From positions 2,790,001 through 2,854,000 of the forward strand of contig JAHQRK010000002.1 of the NCBI GenBank assembly GCA_019828595.1: DNA of 64,000 nt, read 5' to 3'. This document shows, piece after piece, positions 1 to 11,149 of this stretch. How positions within the stretch are numbered: the first letter of the stretch is position 1; each line of letters begins with the position of its first letter. The notes below the pieces were generated by a model. The model was given only the letters and a program-made list of their open reading frames with translations. It was not told where the DNA came from and searched no databases. Both the position numbers and the translations under genes were made by a program. The stretch is from Aphanomyces cochlioides. Its lineage: Eukaryota; Oomycota; Saprolegniomycetes; Saprolegniales; Verrucalvaceae.

Positions 1-12
1 TAACTGGACTTT

Positions 13-2592
13 TTAAGTATACGTGTAGCTTTTTGAAGCGAAGGAAAAAATCTCCAAACTTTCAAAGAAATGGCTGTTAAGACAAACAATATTTGGTTGG
101 CTTCTTGCCAGACTCTCCATGTACAGGTTAATTACGTCTTCATGAATCCAGGCATCATTTGAAATCAACGATTCCAGTTTGAAATGAAGACGACGAGCCT
201 GTAGAATAAATTCCCATTGACCATCAAATGATGATATAGTTGATCGGTCGTCACGAATCGGATTTTCTGGTAATAGTCGTCGCTTGCCCTTACCAAAGTT
301 TCCTTTGTGCTTATTTTCGCTCGCAAACATTAAATCGGTAAAGAATGGTTCGGTGAAATGCTGTTCAATCTCACCACGACTCAATTCTGAAGCAGGAGTA
401 CAGAATGAGCTCGACATGTCTGGCCCATCCACAATATAAAGTGATGATCTGTTTGCACCCGAAGTTGGAACTGTCGTGTTAAGAGACATCGTCTCGAGAT
501 GACTTAGCATGGCGTCCTCGCATTTAATGGTTGATGTTATTTCTGTTGTGAAGGTCTCTTCCATTTTTGCGACCAGACTGAGCCTTGGCTGGACTGACGA
601 AAAGCTCTCGGCACCTTCGCTCTTGACATTCGTTTCACCAAGCTTTCTTTTGAGTTGAAAATTCGAACCCTTTTCAGGTTTTGGCAGCGTAGCCTTTAGG
701 GTTTTGTAATGACAAGAGCTAAATATTGCCCTTGTTCCTTTAAGTGAGACTAGACGTGCAAACTCGTGTTCTAACCGAACTCCTTCCAACATTGTATCTT
801 GACTGGGCCGGAAATATCGAATACATTCATCTGTCAGTGGTTGCAGCGCAGAAAAGCCATCACGTTTTGTAAGACGAGATATGGCAATGTAGCCTTGCTG
901 ACACGTGTTCACAGCTTTATTGTATCTCGAGCCTTTTGCTTTCCAGTCAGCCACGACCAGTGAATCCATTGTCTCGCCCTGGATTTTGTACACAGTTGAG
1001 GCTATTGCGTTGACAAATGGGAACTGATTGAAGCGAAGTCTAATGGTTCGTTTTGTGCCACCAGGTCCGGGTGTCAAAGTCACCTCAGTCGCAGCAGCAG
1101 GTTTGAACACAAATACTGGGTGTACATCTGGCGGTAAAGATACATCTAATCCATCTCGAGGTAGTTGACTCAAGTCCTTTGGCCGCTTAACACGAACGAA
1201 GACAACCTCGGGGGGTTTACTGGGAATAAGAACCTTCAATTTTGAACCAGAGTCTTGTACTAATTTGAACTTTGTGGCTTCGTCAAATTGAACAGAATGC
1301 AATGTTCCAAATGTTCCATTTGCAATACCCTGTTGGGGATTCACATTTTGTGTGAATACAACAGGCATTCCTGGTATCAAGTCAATGAAAGGGGCCATGT
1401 TGCCGAGCATTGTATCGGGAAGAGACATAATACTAGAGACGTCCGTCGATGATAAATCATTCAGCAAACCATTGAAATTTGCAACAATGCGTATAGGGTA
1501 ATGGTTCACCGGTAACTTCTTTGACAACGCAGCGGTATATGCATTAATAATGGCCTGTCTTGTTCGGTTATCAGGTGTTGTGTAGGTAGTGCACCGCTTT
1601 GTTCCTGAACCGTCGGATGTAGAAACGGGTTTTGGCTTCATATCCTTGAGTATCAAGCCTTGTGGTAAAATACGACCGTTGAGGATATCGACAAGATCCT
1701 GAGTCCATTCTCCTTTTCTCGCAAGGCTAACGAGTCTTCCCCATTCTGGATCTTTTGCAAATCGAACATTCTCATCCAAAACTACGACCGTTCCGAAGGA
1801 TCTCCATAAGCTGAACCCTGAGTCTTCATACAGATCTAATTTCATATCCGCATTTGGAGCTGAAAGTGGTGTGTACATGGGTTTTCCACCAACAGGGGGC
1901 ATTTGAAAGAAATCCCCGGCAAGAACAATATTAATACCACCGAAAGGGATATCAAGCTTTGTTCGTGCACGAAGTGCTTCGTCGAGCCGAACCAAATGCT
2001 GTTTGTTCATCATTGACATTTCGTCAACCAAGAGCAGCTTGAGATCTTCCGTGAATCCAGGTAAACCTTTCTCTTCAGCTTCTTTAGCTTCATGAACTGT
2101 ACTCGGGGCCAAATTGTGCATACCAATCCAACTGTGCAAAGTAACACCGTTGATTGACACTGCTGTTTTGCCAGTCATAGCAGTTTTGGCAATGCTGAAC
2201 GGTCGCTTCCAAGAGTCACAAAATGCTTGGACTGCTGCGATGATGTGTGATTTCCCAGTGCCACCTTCGCCATGCAAAACCATACGAAGTTGAATAGCAC
2301 TAATTGCCTCTTGTACACGATTAAAGTCGTGATCTGATGTCTTCTCTAATTGCCACCGAAACAAGAGAGCACGGGCAATGGTAACAAAGCTTAAATGTTG
2401 CCGAATCGTAAGTCCAAAAGCGTCGGAAACATATCCGATGTGGGCAAAGTCAGGCAAAGATTGTGGAATGTTTCCTCTCTCAACAACTCTTCCCGAGTAC
2501 AACATTGTCGAGATCTCGAGTGCACTTGGAATACGGAGTTGAACGATAGTTTGCACGTCGACATGTGCATTTGGATTCTCTTCAGTCGTCAT
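13..2592 (-). CDS. Helitron Pif1-type DNA helicase domain
   Basis: This 859-residue frame encodes a superfamily 1B helicase of the Pif1 type, the motor half of a Helitron RepHel protein. Visible motifs are Walker A GEGGTGKS (about residues 108-115), Walker B LLLVDEMSMM (about 184-193), a motif III region with AGDFFQMPPV, the segment QGIANGTFG, and a late motif with QGYIAISRLTKRDG. In the family the helicase unwinds DNA during rolling-circle transposition in the nucleus. The methionine at 2592 is only the first ATG after stops. The same frame continues upstream through stops at 2641, 2677 and 2725 into the Rep domain, so this is probably the C-terminal part of one longer protein. The helicase core itself looks intact. 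Confidence 0.88.
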   Translation of the reverse strand: MTTEENPNAHVDVQTIVQLRIPSALEISTMLYSGRVVERGNIPQSLPDFAHIGYVSDAFGLTIRQHLSFVTIARALLFRWQLEKTSDHDFNRVQEAISAIQLRMVLHGEGGTGKSHIIAAVQAFCDSWKRPFSIAKTAMTGKTAVSINGVTLHSWIGMHNLAPSTVHEAKEAEEKGLPGFTEDLKLLLVDEMSMMNKQHLVRLDEALRARTKLDIPFGGINIVLAGDFFQMPPVGGKPMYTPLSAPNADMKLDLYEDSGFSLWRSFGTVVVLDENVRFAKDPEWGRLVSLARKGEWTQDLVDILNGRILPQGLILKDMKPKPVSTSDGSGTKRCTTYTTPDNRTRQAIINAYTAALSKKLPVNHYPIRIVANFNGLLNDLSSTDVSSIMSLPDTMLGNMAPFIDLIPGMPVVFTQNVNPQQGIANGTFGTLHSVQFDEATKFKLVQDSGSKLKVLIPSKPPEVVFVRVKRPKDLSQLPRDGLDVSLPPDVHPVFVFKPAAATEVTLTPGPGGTKRTIRLRFNQFPFVNAIASTVYKIQGETMDSLVVADWKAKGSRYNKAVNTCQQGYIAISRLTKRDGFSALQPLTDECIRYFRPSQDTMLEGVRLEHEFARLVSLKGTRAIFSSCHYKTLKATLPKPEKGSNFQLKRKLGETNVKSEGAESFSSVQPRLSLVAKMEETFTTEITSTIKCEDAMLSHLETMSLNTTVPTSGANRSSLYIVDGPDMSSSFCTPASELSRGEIEQHFTEPFFTDLMFASENKHKGNFGKGKRRLLPENPIRDDRSTISSFDGQWEFILQARRLHFKLESLISNDAWIHEDVINLYMESLARSQPNIVCLNSHFFESLEIFSFASKSYTYT

Positions 2593-2724
2593 AACGTCGA
2601 TGTCATTAATTTCTGTTGGAGTTTCGAATGTAATAACATTTCAACTGGCTTTTTTGATGCCCATTGTTTCAAGGACCTAATGTCTGATGCCAACATTTGA
2701 CGGCAATTCTGTCGTTGATCGCAA

Positions 2725-5394
2725 TTACCGACTATAGATAGGTATTTTTGAAGTCGTTATTGCTGCTGCCTCTTCAAGCGATGTCCCGTCCAGCAAAGCG
2801 TCTATAGCACAGCTGCCTGAAATAGGTATTGTAGTTGGAAATATGACATTGTTTCTTAACTCTGACGATGGAACCGATTGATACAACTCATTTCTTGCAT
2901 CAACAATCCCATTCAAATCCAAATTGTTTGATGTTGGACCTTCGACACCAAGACGAAGAGCGTTTTCCAAGTCAATATCATCAATGTCGTCAGCGTATCC
3001 ATCACCAATTTCCACTTGTATGTTTTGTTCTTCCTCTCTTGAAGTTCTCGTTCTTGCAGCCTTCTTTCGGCCAACATGGTAGTCTTGCATGTAGTGATAC
3101 ACTTCCTTACATAAGGAACTCATCATAGGCTGAAATGCCTCCCATGATTCATGCCAAGTTGAATCCGTTGGGCACAAATCAGTTATGGTGCGGAATGGTT
3201 TGAATAGCACCAATGCAAGTTGAGCATGATACTCTTTCTGATCATTTTTTGTACAATATTCAAAGTAAGGTATACGGACTCCACCTGTTAACACTGGGAT
3301 TCGAGCCAGGCGATGAATTCCAAGACACTTTGATCCGTAAAGGGAGTGTTGTTCCAGAAAGAGCTTATCATCTGGTGTACTGGCTGTTTGATTTCCACGA
3401 AAGTACTTGGACGTGTATTCATACAGGGACAAATCCGCACACATCACAGGTCGATTGATATAATCTTCTCCTGGACCAACTGGCACGAATACGCGCATAT
3501 TTGGATTCGTTGGAGTTTCTACTGGTGATTCATCTTCACCCTCCAGGTCAGAAAAATCACTTTCTGAGTTGTCATCACTACTCGAATCATCACCGCCGCC
3601 GAAAATATGATCTGCCTCAGGTATCGATGGTAGATTGCTCGTCATTTCAAGACTATATGATGTGTCGCTGTGATGGTGCAAAAATTTCAACACTTGATGG
3701 ATTGATAGTTTCTTGTACATATGGCTTGTGTAAGCGCATGATTCGCGCAGGAGATACAACGCACACATTGGCCCTGCAACCTCTTGCTTTCGTGTCATGT
3801 TAAACATATGAGAGGCCAATCGACGTCGGCATTTAACCTCGTCGGACAAAGCCTCACCTTGATCTAAAGCAGACCTTTCACGTTGAGTGCGTATATCAAA
3901 CGCGGCAAGAGCTAACGCTGTCGGACATTCCACCTTCTGCTGGTCTTTTGTGGTATACTTGCAGGCATAATAAATACGCTCAGCCATTTCACCACCACCG
4001 ATCAAGATTTGAATGTCATGATTGCATTTAAACGCTCGGAGAATTACATCACTATAACCATTGATGTACTCCTCTCCAAGTTTTCGCACAAGTAATATTG
4101 CAGATGTGCCAATATGACCATTTTCGACGCGTTCTCGAGGAAACAAGTAACGACACATGTTTGCAGCTCTTGTATTTCGACTTTGTTTAAAACAAGACGA
4201 ACAATGGGACCACCAGTGAACTTGCAACACTGATGCCAACGTAGCTACCACAAACAAGACTGTTTCTTTTGGTAGACGAGTCTCATTTGGTCCGAAAGGC
4301 ATACTGGCTAATTCGCGGTATATGTGATCTAACCGAAAGGGGTCTTTGTCAGGGGCGACGTATGCATTTGACGTTGTATTTGACTTGTCCAGAGTTTCTC
4401 GAGCACCGGCCAAAATTTGTTGGTATTCCAGTCGCGACTCCATGTGAGCAGTATTGGCGAGGTACTGTTTAAAGCTCAAACGGAGATGGTCATGCGATCG
4501 CTCATGCACGTATGCTTTTCCGTTGATTGACTTCAGATATGACGACTCCTCTTCCAAGTACTTGTCAACATCATCCATTGATAACTTAGGGAGCTCAACT
4601 GGCCATGATTTTGGTCTTGCATGGAGTAGTGTTTGTCGAATTAAGTGCTGTGAACTGACCTTTGTGTCGCATGTGGTGCATTTTGCCATAAGAGGTTCTT
4701 TTGGGATCACACCTTCGAATCGTCGTGGTTTCTCGAATGCTGACTTTGGGACGTTCAGTGCTTCATACTGGACTTTGACGCTTTGACAAGATTTACATGG
4801 TGTGTCCAAGAGATCCAAAGACAGTGAATTCGTTATGACACTCTCAGAATACTTCAATATCATCGACTCATACTGAGGGTCGGATTGCATCCTAGATTCG
4901 AACTCTGACGTCGACCGTGGAGCACCATAAACCCACGCAATCAGATGTAAATGAAGTGTCCCTCTGCCTTGAGTTTCAACCATCCCAAAGTAAGCTTTAA
5001 TATGGACGAAAAGTCCTCCACACTTCTTAGGTCTACAACTCGACTTATCAAAACCCAATACAAATGTGATGAAAGCTTGTATGCTTCGGTCAAAAAGAGT
5101 TGCAGAAGCCATGTTGTCATCCATTTCCATTTGCTGCATTGCGGCTTTGTCAGGCATGTGTTTGAGATACTGTACATCAAAAAGGGAGTCGACTTTGACT
5201 CCACCCGCCAGATATGCCAATGTAATAGTTCCATCGATATTTGGAGTGATGGTAATGAAGAGGCTCGGTTGGCCAAATCTATCAGCACTACTAAATGCTT
5301 CTCGACGATGCATGCGTCGTTCTGCATTACTACCCCATACAAAGGACGAACTGGATTCAACTGAACGAAGGAGATTATCCACAGCCTTGTTCAC
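2725..5394 (-). CDS. Helitron Rep domain (HUH endonuclease)
   Basis: This 889-residue frame is the Helitron_like_N / Rep part. The segment SLFITITPN (about residues 44-52) is the family's first Rep motif. The metal-binding HUH motif is HLH at about residues 148-150 within QGRGTLHLHLIAW. The tyrosine motif is YYACKYTTK at about residue 470, with the paired tyrosines that nick and rejoin single-stranded DNA. The acidic segment near residue 630 is probably a linker towards the helicase. It is in the same frame as the helicase downstream but separated by three stops. Upstream it joins the N-terminal part through a single-base frameshift. It is a confident family member of uncertain activity. Confidence 0.87.
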   Translation of the reverse strand: MNKAVDNLLRSVESSSSFVWGSNAERRMHRREAFSSADRFGQPSLFITITPNIDGTITLAYLAGGVKVDSLFDVQYLKHMPDKAAMQQMEMDDNMASATLFDRSIQAFITFVLGFDKSSCRPKKCGGLFVHIKAYFGMVETQGRGTLHLHLIAWVYGAPRSTSEFESRMQSDPQYESMILKYSESVITNSLSLDLLDTPCKSCQSVKVQYEALNVPKSAFEKPRRFEGVIPKEPLMAKCTTCDTKVSSQHLIRQTLLHARPKSWPVELPKLSMDDVDKYLEEESSYLKSINGKAYVHERSHDHLRLSFKQYLANTAHMESRLEYQQILAGARETLDKSNTTSNAYVAPDKDPFRLDHIYRELASMPFGPNETRLPKETVLFVVATLASVLQVHWWSHCSSCFKQSRNTRAANMCRYLFPRERVENGHIGTSAILLVRKLGEEYINGYSDVILRAFKCNHDIQILIGGGEMAERIYYACKYTTKDQQKVECPTALALAAFDIRTQRERSALDQGEALSDEVKCRRRLASHMFNMTRKQEVAGPMCALYLLRESCAYTSHMYKKLSIHQVLKFLHHHSDTSYSLEMTSNLPSIPEADHIFGGGDDSSSDDNSESDFSDLEGEDESPVETPTNPNMRVFVPVGPGEDYINRPVMCADLSLYEYTSKYFRGNQTASTPDDKLFLEQHSLYGSKCLGIHRLARIPVLTGGVRIPYFEYCTKNDQKEYHAQLALVLFKPFRTITDLCPTDSTWHESWEAFQPMMSSLCKEVYHYMQDYHVGRKKAARTRTSREEEQNIQVEIGDGYADDIDDIDLENALRLGVEGPTSNNLDLNGIVDARNELYQSVPSSELRNNVIFPTTIPISGSCAIDALLDGTSLEEAAAITTSKIPIYSR

Positions 5395-7534
5395 GAATTT
5401 GTTCTTTGGAGTAAGGCCGAGTCGCCGTTTTTTGATTTTCCAAACCTTTTTTCAAATCTTCGCGAGTGATCTTTGCTACAGGTGTGTGCATCGATGGACG
5501 CGCTTTAGTTGAAAAATTTGAGTTTATGAATCCACGGTCAAGGCCGAAACGATCGAATGATACCATAACAAAATATCGATCTTATGCAAAACGCCGTGAA
5601 CTGAGAGAGCAATATAGTTGACAGCAATGTTGTCTTGACACAGAAACTCGCCGACCGCGTTCGTTAGTGTAGCCACGTCCATATGGAAATAAGTGGGGGA
5701 ACATTTTTGCATCAATACCAGATTCAAAGTAGTTTGATATTTTGTTTGACGTGTGAACATTAAATTCAGGGATTTTTGGGTCTGAACGAGGGTTTCGATT
5801 GTTAATCCTGCTTCTGAATGAATCATGCACATTCGTTGCATTGACAGGAGCAATATCCGATGCTGTTTGAGTGAAAAGTACGCTTCGCTCGACGTAAGCA
5901 CACTCATGCTCATTGGAACCTTCATCAGGATCTCCTGAATACCCATTTACAGCTGCTTGTTCATTGTCGACAGCGCTTGCTTTTTCATCCGTACCAATTG
6001 CCTCATCGATGATTCCGTCCAGAACATCTTCTGTTGGGAGTGACTCAATGAGCTCCCCATCAATGGTTACGTCAGCATAAAAAGAGTTATTAGATTTAAA
6101 GAAATGCAATACGTCCATCACCATTGCTTGACGGACCAAATGAAACTCCTTTACATTCACCAACTGTTCTTTTGTGAATGGACCAGCAAGAACTACTCGA
6201 TACATTGCGTCCCGGTTCAACTTCAACGGTAAAAGAGTTGCCGGTGGGCCTGGAACAGCGTCGAATAGGATCAAATGTGATCGGATCATACGATGCTCTC
6301 CACCACGAATGATGCGTGTTTGAGCAACAACACTGACGAGAGAGCACATTAACATCTCAGCCCAAGTCGCCTTGGATGGTTCTTCTGGTAGTTCACCGAT
6401 AAAAAAGTGATTTGCGATCGCATACTTTGGTGGCAGTGGCCATGATGCAACAGGAATTTTCAAGAAATCGGGGAAATCGATATCAAACTTTATCTCACCA
6501 TCATCGTTTTGACTTTCGTCTGAGTGACCATCGTCAGGATAGTCTTTTCCACTCTCATCAATATCCATAACATCGACAGAAAAGAGGTCATTATTGTCAA
6601 ATTCATGATGTGAATATGACTTTATATCCACAACTTCTTCAGGAAATAAGTAGTGTCGAGGAATCTCATTCGTCCATGGCTTTAAAAGCGTTTCTTCACA
6701 GTCAAGACAAACATGAAAGGACACGTCTTCTGGGCTGTCGATTTCATTCATTTTGCTCGAATAAACAATTCCTTTTCGTGAAAGTAGCAAGTCGACAAAA
6801 ACCGGATGTATGTCTTTGCAATCGTAGAATTCAATCAAACCATCAGATAGGTTTGGTTCCGTATTTCTTAAACGAGCTGCCATAGACTGGAGAATTTCAG
6901 TGTCCTTTGTTGAATATACATGGACGTTTGTTGTAAACACAACACGATCACATACGCAACAAACACATTGATCCATACCCGTGGGGCCCAAAGCAAACGC
7001 CAAATGATTAAGAATATCCTTTTTCATGTCTTCAGAGCAAGGCGGAAGGTATCCAGACTCATCCATTGCTTGACATTCGGCATCTGTCAACTGAGCGGCA
7101 TTGGCCTTGTTCAATTGGGAGCGACGATAAATTTGTCTTCGACGTTCAAGTCTTTTCTTTCTGGCGCTTGATGACTCCAAGTGAATAAGCATCTTGATTT
7201 GCGCACTTCTATACTGTAGACGCTTCAATTTTGCGCTATAAAGTCCGCTCTCTCTCTTTCCAGCTTTGATCTTCTTTTGATAAACCAGCCAGTTCAGACT
7301 TACTTCACTTGTCTCCATAGATCGCTGAACTGCCTTTTGTGACATCTCAACATCCAAACGAGTTCTTCGGGCATCGGTAGTTACTTTTGCCAGCTTGGCA
7401 ACTCTCTGGGCGGTAAGCTTGTCTCGACGAAATCGACGCGCAACTAACGTCTCCATCGCTCTCTGAGCATCCCTTCGAGCTTTTTGATTATCAAGACGCT
7501 TTCTATGAGCTTCAGGGGTTTCCATGCCTCTCAA
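5375..7534 (-). pseudogene. Helitron N-terminal region (DUF6570-like, start of Helitron_like_N)
   Basis: The frame runs from 7534 to a TAA at 5582-5584, then continues in the same frame from 5581 to 5375. The stop falls inside the motif SSRRFA...DRYFVMVSFDR typical of Helitron_like_N, so it looks like a single nonsense change. The N-terminal 130 residues contain repeats of the type ETPEAHRKRLDNQ. A cysteine cluster CVCCVCDRVVF follows. A DUF6570-like segment (MCSLVSVVAQTRIIRGGEHRM) and then FPHLFPYGRG lead into the Rep domain. A T-run at 5428-5433 (A-run on the coding strand) is the likely place of the frameshift into the Rep frame. Confidence 0.8.
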
Positions 7535-7895
7535 TCCTGCCTTTCTGATATTGAGATTTCATGTCGCTCGAGATTTGGTTCACAGGATTTAATGTTTTTG
7601 ATTTTGTGATCTCTAAGCTTTTGTGCATCGAGACGTTTTCTGTGAGCTTGAGGGCTTTCAATGCTCCTTAGCTCCATTACTCTAAAGTTTGCTTCACGGA
7701 GACGAATTGTTCGTTCGTGCACAGTTTCAATTTCTTTTTGGAGACATCTTTGACGAGTTTTTTTCCATTTTGCGCTCTCTCTTTGACGATGAGATATGGT
7801 TGTCGTAACGCTATCTTCTTTTTGATCGTTTTGTAGGTCATTTTCAGTTTCTGTTGGTATTGTCGTGTTGGGATGAACTGCCTAAAATCATTCAC
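7531..7895 (-). pseudogene. Helitron N-terminal repeat region, frameshifted
   Basis: Two overlapping frames (7677-7895 and 7531-7722) continue the Helitron protein upstream in different frames. The second contains ESPQAHRKRLDAQK, the same basic repeat found in the next segment as ETPEAHRKRLDNQK, so they belong together. The true start is not determined. Short repeats of this kind are common at the N-termini of Helitron proteins and are probably nucleic-acid binding or coiled. Confidence 0.55.
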
Positions 7896-9392
7896 ATATT
7901 AGTATATGATGATAGTAAATGCACTATGAGTTAAACTGAACTTAACTATTCTAAACAATTTGAAATTCATTCTTACTTGGATCAAATTTAGTTGTTCATT
8001 TTTTAGTCTCTTTTGATTAGGCTTTTTGATTTGCTCCATGTCTTTTGGTAATGGAGTCTAAACGCACATATTAATTTCCTTCGAAAATTAATATCATCAA
8101 ATGCCTTTATTTGATAATATTCAGTTTTCGAGATAAAACTCCTAAAATTAATACTTTTGAAAATCGGCGATGTCGGCTCCTGTTTTTCAGTGATCGAAGA
8201 CACCACAAAGATCGGAAACAGCGCAAAAAATGGGAGAGTCGAAGTCTTCAGGGGTAAACAGTCCAACAAAATAATCCACACAAACTCGACTTCTGTCTGA
8301 CAGTTTCGTTTACTCGATTACCACCCTTCAAGGAATGTAAAGACAATAGTATTGGATTATTGCTTAAAGCAACCTATCCCAACCACTAAAGCGATCACAA
8401 ACAGTGGTTTTAACGAGAACAAACCTCGTCGACTAGTCGCGTGCAGAAAATCACGAGTTTCCGCCGGCCAGAAGCACCAGCAGTTTGCGGGTGCAACAAA
8501 AACCAAAAATGAGATCAGTCAGGTATCAAATAGAAGCTGGCTCTTGTTCGAAATATGCTATAAAAGAAAATTTATAAAAATCACGCTTCTCACTCACACA
8601 ACATATGCCACAAAGAAATGACGAAATAAAATTTGTCGTATTTTTATAAATACAAAGATCAAGTCAAATCGGGACAGACAAGAAATTTCAAAATAATTTG
8701 TGGTTTTTCAAATTAAACGACTAATTCATATTAGTTCTCTCAAAAATTCAAAATATTTCGACATTTTTATTGCCGTAATTTCATTCATTTTAATAAAAAG
8801 AAGCAATCTATGTAAACGAAGTATGTGAAATAGAGAAAGATAAAATAAATACGATTGGCATTTTTATCTATTTTGTCACAAGATATGCCGCATATGAACG
8901 AGATTACAAGAGACATACTGAATCCCATCCAAAATCTTCACCCTAACGCAGTGGAGACTGCGAATAATCGTAGAACCGCCAATCAGAAAGGAGAAAGGTG
9001 TACCGGATTGTCGTCGGGCAAGATCCGAGTGTAAAGACACCAATCCGAGTGACAGATAATCCGAGCGAGAAGGTATAAATCCATGTCCATCCAGGGCTTT
9101 CCAATCGGACCAGGATTTTCATTGCACTAGACGGTAAGTTCGGCTTGGTCGAGGCAGTTGAACAGGAGTCGTAGATTAGCCAGTTGGTCGTCTAAAGTCC
9201 GACCAACCGTCATGTGACAGTTGACGCCATATCCCCACAGACTAAATGTCAAAACTCCTGATTTGACTCAAAAAGGCCCGATTTGAAGCCTAAATAGGCC
9301 GATTTGCGGTTGCTCAGATAGGACCAGGAATAGCCAGTTCGTTCGCCAAGCGACAGGGAGGACACGAAGTGTGTACTTGGGCATTGTGCAAA
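7896..9392. other. AT-rich non-coding stretch, then gypsy-like leader
   Basis: No convincing gene is seen. From 7896 to about 8880 the DNA is AT-rich and probably includes the Helitron 5' end. From about 8900 the composition changes, with repeated CCGAGT/ATCCGA words like those around the gypsy integrase. This suggests LTR or untranslated sequence of that element, but no LTR boundary could be set. Confidence 0.5.
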
Positions 9393-11149
9393 ATGTCGGA
9401 GACTCCTCAGCGCGCACCAGCCGACTTGGTCAATGACGCGGTCAAGAGAATGGGATCTCTGTCCAAGCTCCTGTGTCCTATCCAGCGGGATCTTGAGAAT
9501 TTGGCTGTGTTCCTGGCCGAGCGGGAAAAGGACGACAGCGTCGTGCCGCGCAAAGACTACGACGCCATGAAGCTCGATCTCGAAGGACTCAAGAAGCAGG
9601 TCTCGGAGCTGTCCAGCGTTCATACGACAATGAAAACAAAGATCGACACACTGATAACCGAGAAGAAAGATCTCCAAAAGCAAGTCCATGAGCTCGAGAA
9701 GGAATGCCAAGAGATCGACCAGATTCGGATCCGCATGGAGCGTAACATGTCCGAGCGCGACAACTTGAGGGCCCAGAAATCCGGGTGGGAGCGCGAAAAC
9801 ATGACCTTGGGGCACCGGTTTTTGAATTGGTTGTTGAGAAACCACTCCGTGAGCTCCAGTGCTGCCGCCGATTCTGCTTTGCGGTCCTGGATGCACGACG
9901 AGAAGATCTTGGAAAACAGCAGCGCAAAGTCGGATTTCGAATCGTCGAATGGTTTTACTGTTTGCCCCGGAAATCCGAGCGGAGTTCCCCGACAGTTCGC
10001 TTTGCCAGAACCCCCGTCGAAGCAACCAGATCCCGACAAGGATTCAGGCTCCAAGGATCCTTCGACCGGGGAAGACCCCCCATCAAGCAGCACTCCAGCA
10101 CTCCAGCCGAATCCGCGCGTAAACCAAGCCCGAAGGGGAAATCCGTTTTGAAGGTGAAGATTTCCGACATTTCAAAGAAGCGCTCAGGGTGCGAATCGGC
10201 TCGGACTCGACGAAACGTTCTCGCAAGGACGCGTCTCCGAAGAAAACCCCGCCGAGTACTCTATCAATCAAGTATATGCTCGGATCCGACACGGATGAGG
10301 AAGCTCTCGCGCAGCCAGGCGATACGGGCAAGTTGATTCGCGAAATCCGAGACGTATATGCCGACGTCTACCGGACGAAGCCATGGCGACGATATTTGTC
10401 AGCGACCGGTTCATTTCTCCCCGACATCCCGGATTCTCGCCCCAGCCATCCTCGACACGCTACATCCGTAGCGAAATTCAACGAGGTGTTGACGGATTTT
10501 TGGCAGCGAAGTGCGGAAGACGTTTGGACTCGGATGTTTATGACGTCGGCGAAGATGGACACAAAGGCCTGGGGGCGATTGGTGTACCGTCTGACAAGAC
10601 TCGTTGCAGAGTTGTATATCTTGATCACCCCCCCAAGTACCTCTGAAATCTTGGTCGTGTCCGCTAGGATCGACCTTTGCTCTTCTCCGAAACAAGACGC
10701 CGGGAAAATCAGTGTCCCAAGTCGTGGCCAAACGGATTTTCGAATCCGCTCCGGAAGTTTATGACAAATTCGCCAAGGCGGATCTGGCAGGCCATGTCAA
10801 TATAACCAAGGAAGCCATTGAGGCCGTATGCAAGGTCGCCGCTGATTATGTCGACGAGCCAGGATACGCTTACAAACCAGACACTATGTTGCCGTTTGTG
10901 ACCGTGCGCCCCAAATCCGAGCCGGATACGCCTGAGCAGTGGTTTGGGAAAAGATTTTATCCCCATACCAGTTATTTCTGGGACGGAGTCTCCGACCCAG
11001 CTTCTGGGAAGTCCAGCAGGACGTCAGTCGAATCGAAGAGTCTGGCAGCGATGAAGACGGCGCTGACCAAGGGAAAGAAGCGTCCGGCGCCGACAACGAG
11101 TACGAAGAAATTGCTTGAGAGTTTCCATTACTCCACTGAGTCTTCATAA
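9393..11149 (+). pseudogene. Coiled-coil, gag-like or accessory retroelement ORF, frameshifted
   Basis: Three consecutive frames make one broken protein of about 560 residues. The first part (ATG at 9393) has a long heptad-like coiled coil (KDYDAMKLDLEGLKKQ onward) and then a Pro/Ser-rich segment. After frameshifts near 10100-10190 comes GKLIREIRDVYADVYRTKPW. After another near 10640-10712 comes the last part with FESAPEVYDKFAKADLAGH. I do not recognise a Pfam family. The base composition (frequent CCGAGT words) matches the gypsy integrase on the opposite strand just downstream. It could be a gag-like protein of a second element, or an antisense ORF lying between integrase and 3' LTR of the same element. 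Confidence 0.5.

Larger units (their letters stand above)
1..7895 (-). mobile_element. Helitron (rolling-circle transposon), 3' end outside window
   Basis: An N-terminal repeat region, a DUF6570/Helitron-N region, an HUH Rep nickase and a Pif1-type helicase follow each other on the minus strand in the order of one Helitron RepHel polyprotein. The reading frame is interrupted by two frameshifts near the N-terminus, one stop at 5582-5584, one frameshift near 5428-5433 and three in-frame stops between 2641 and 2727. The copy is therefore probably inactive unless some breaks are introns or assembly errors. The 3' hairpin and CTRR end should lie left of base 1. I could not identify the 5' TC end to the right of 7895. 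Confidence 0.85.

Noticed and set aside
9249..10025. Long minus-strand open frame opposite the coiled-coil ORF
   Set aside because: Arg/Cys/His-rich mirror of a GC-rich coding region on plus; no domain and the plus strand has the coiled-coil heptads.
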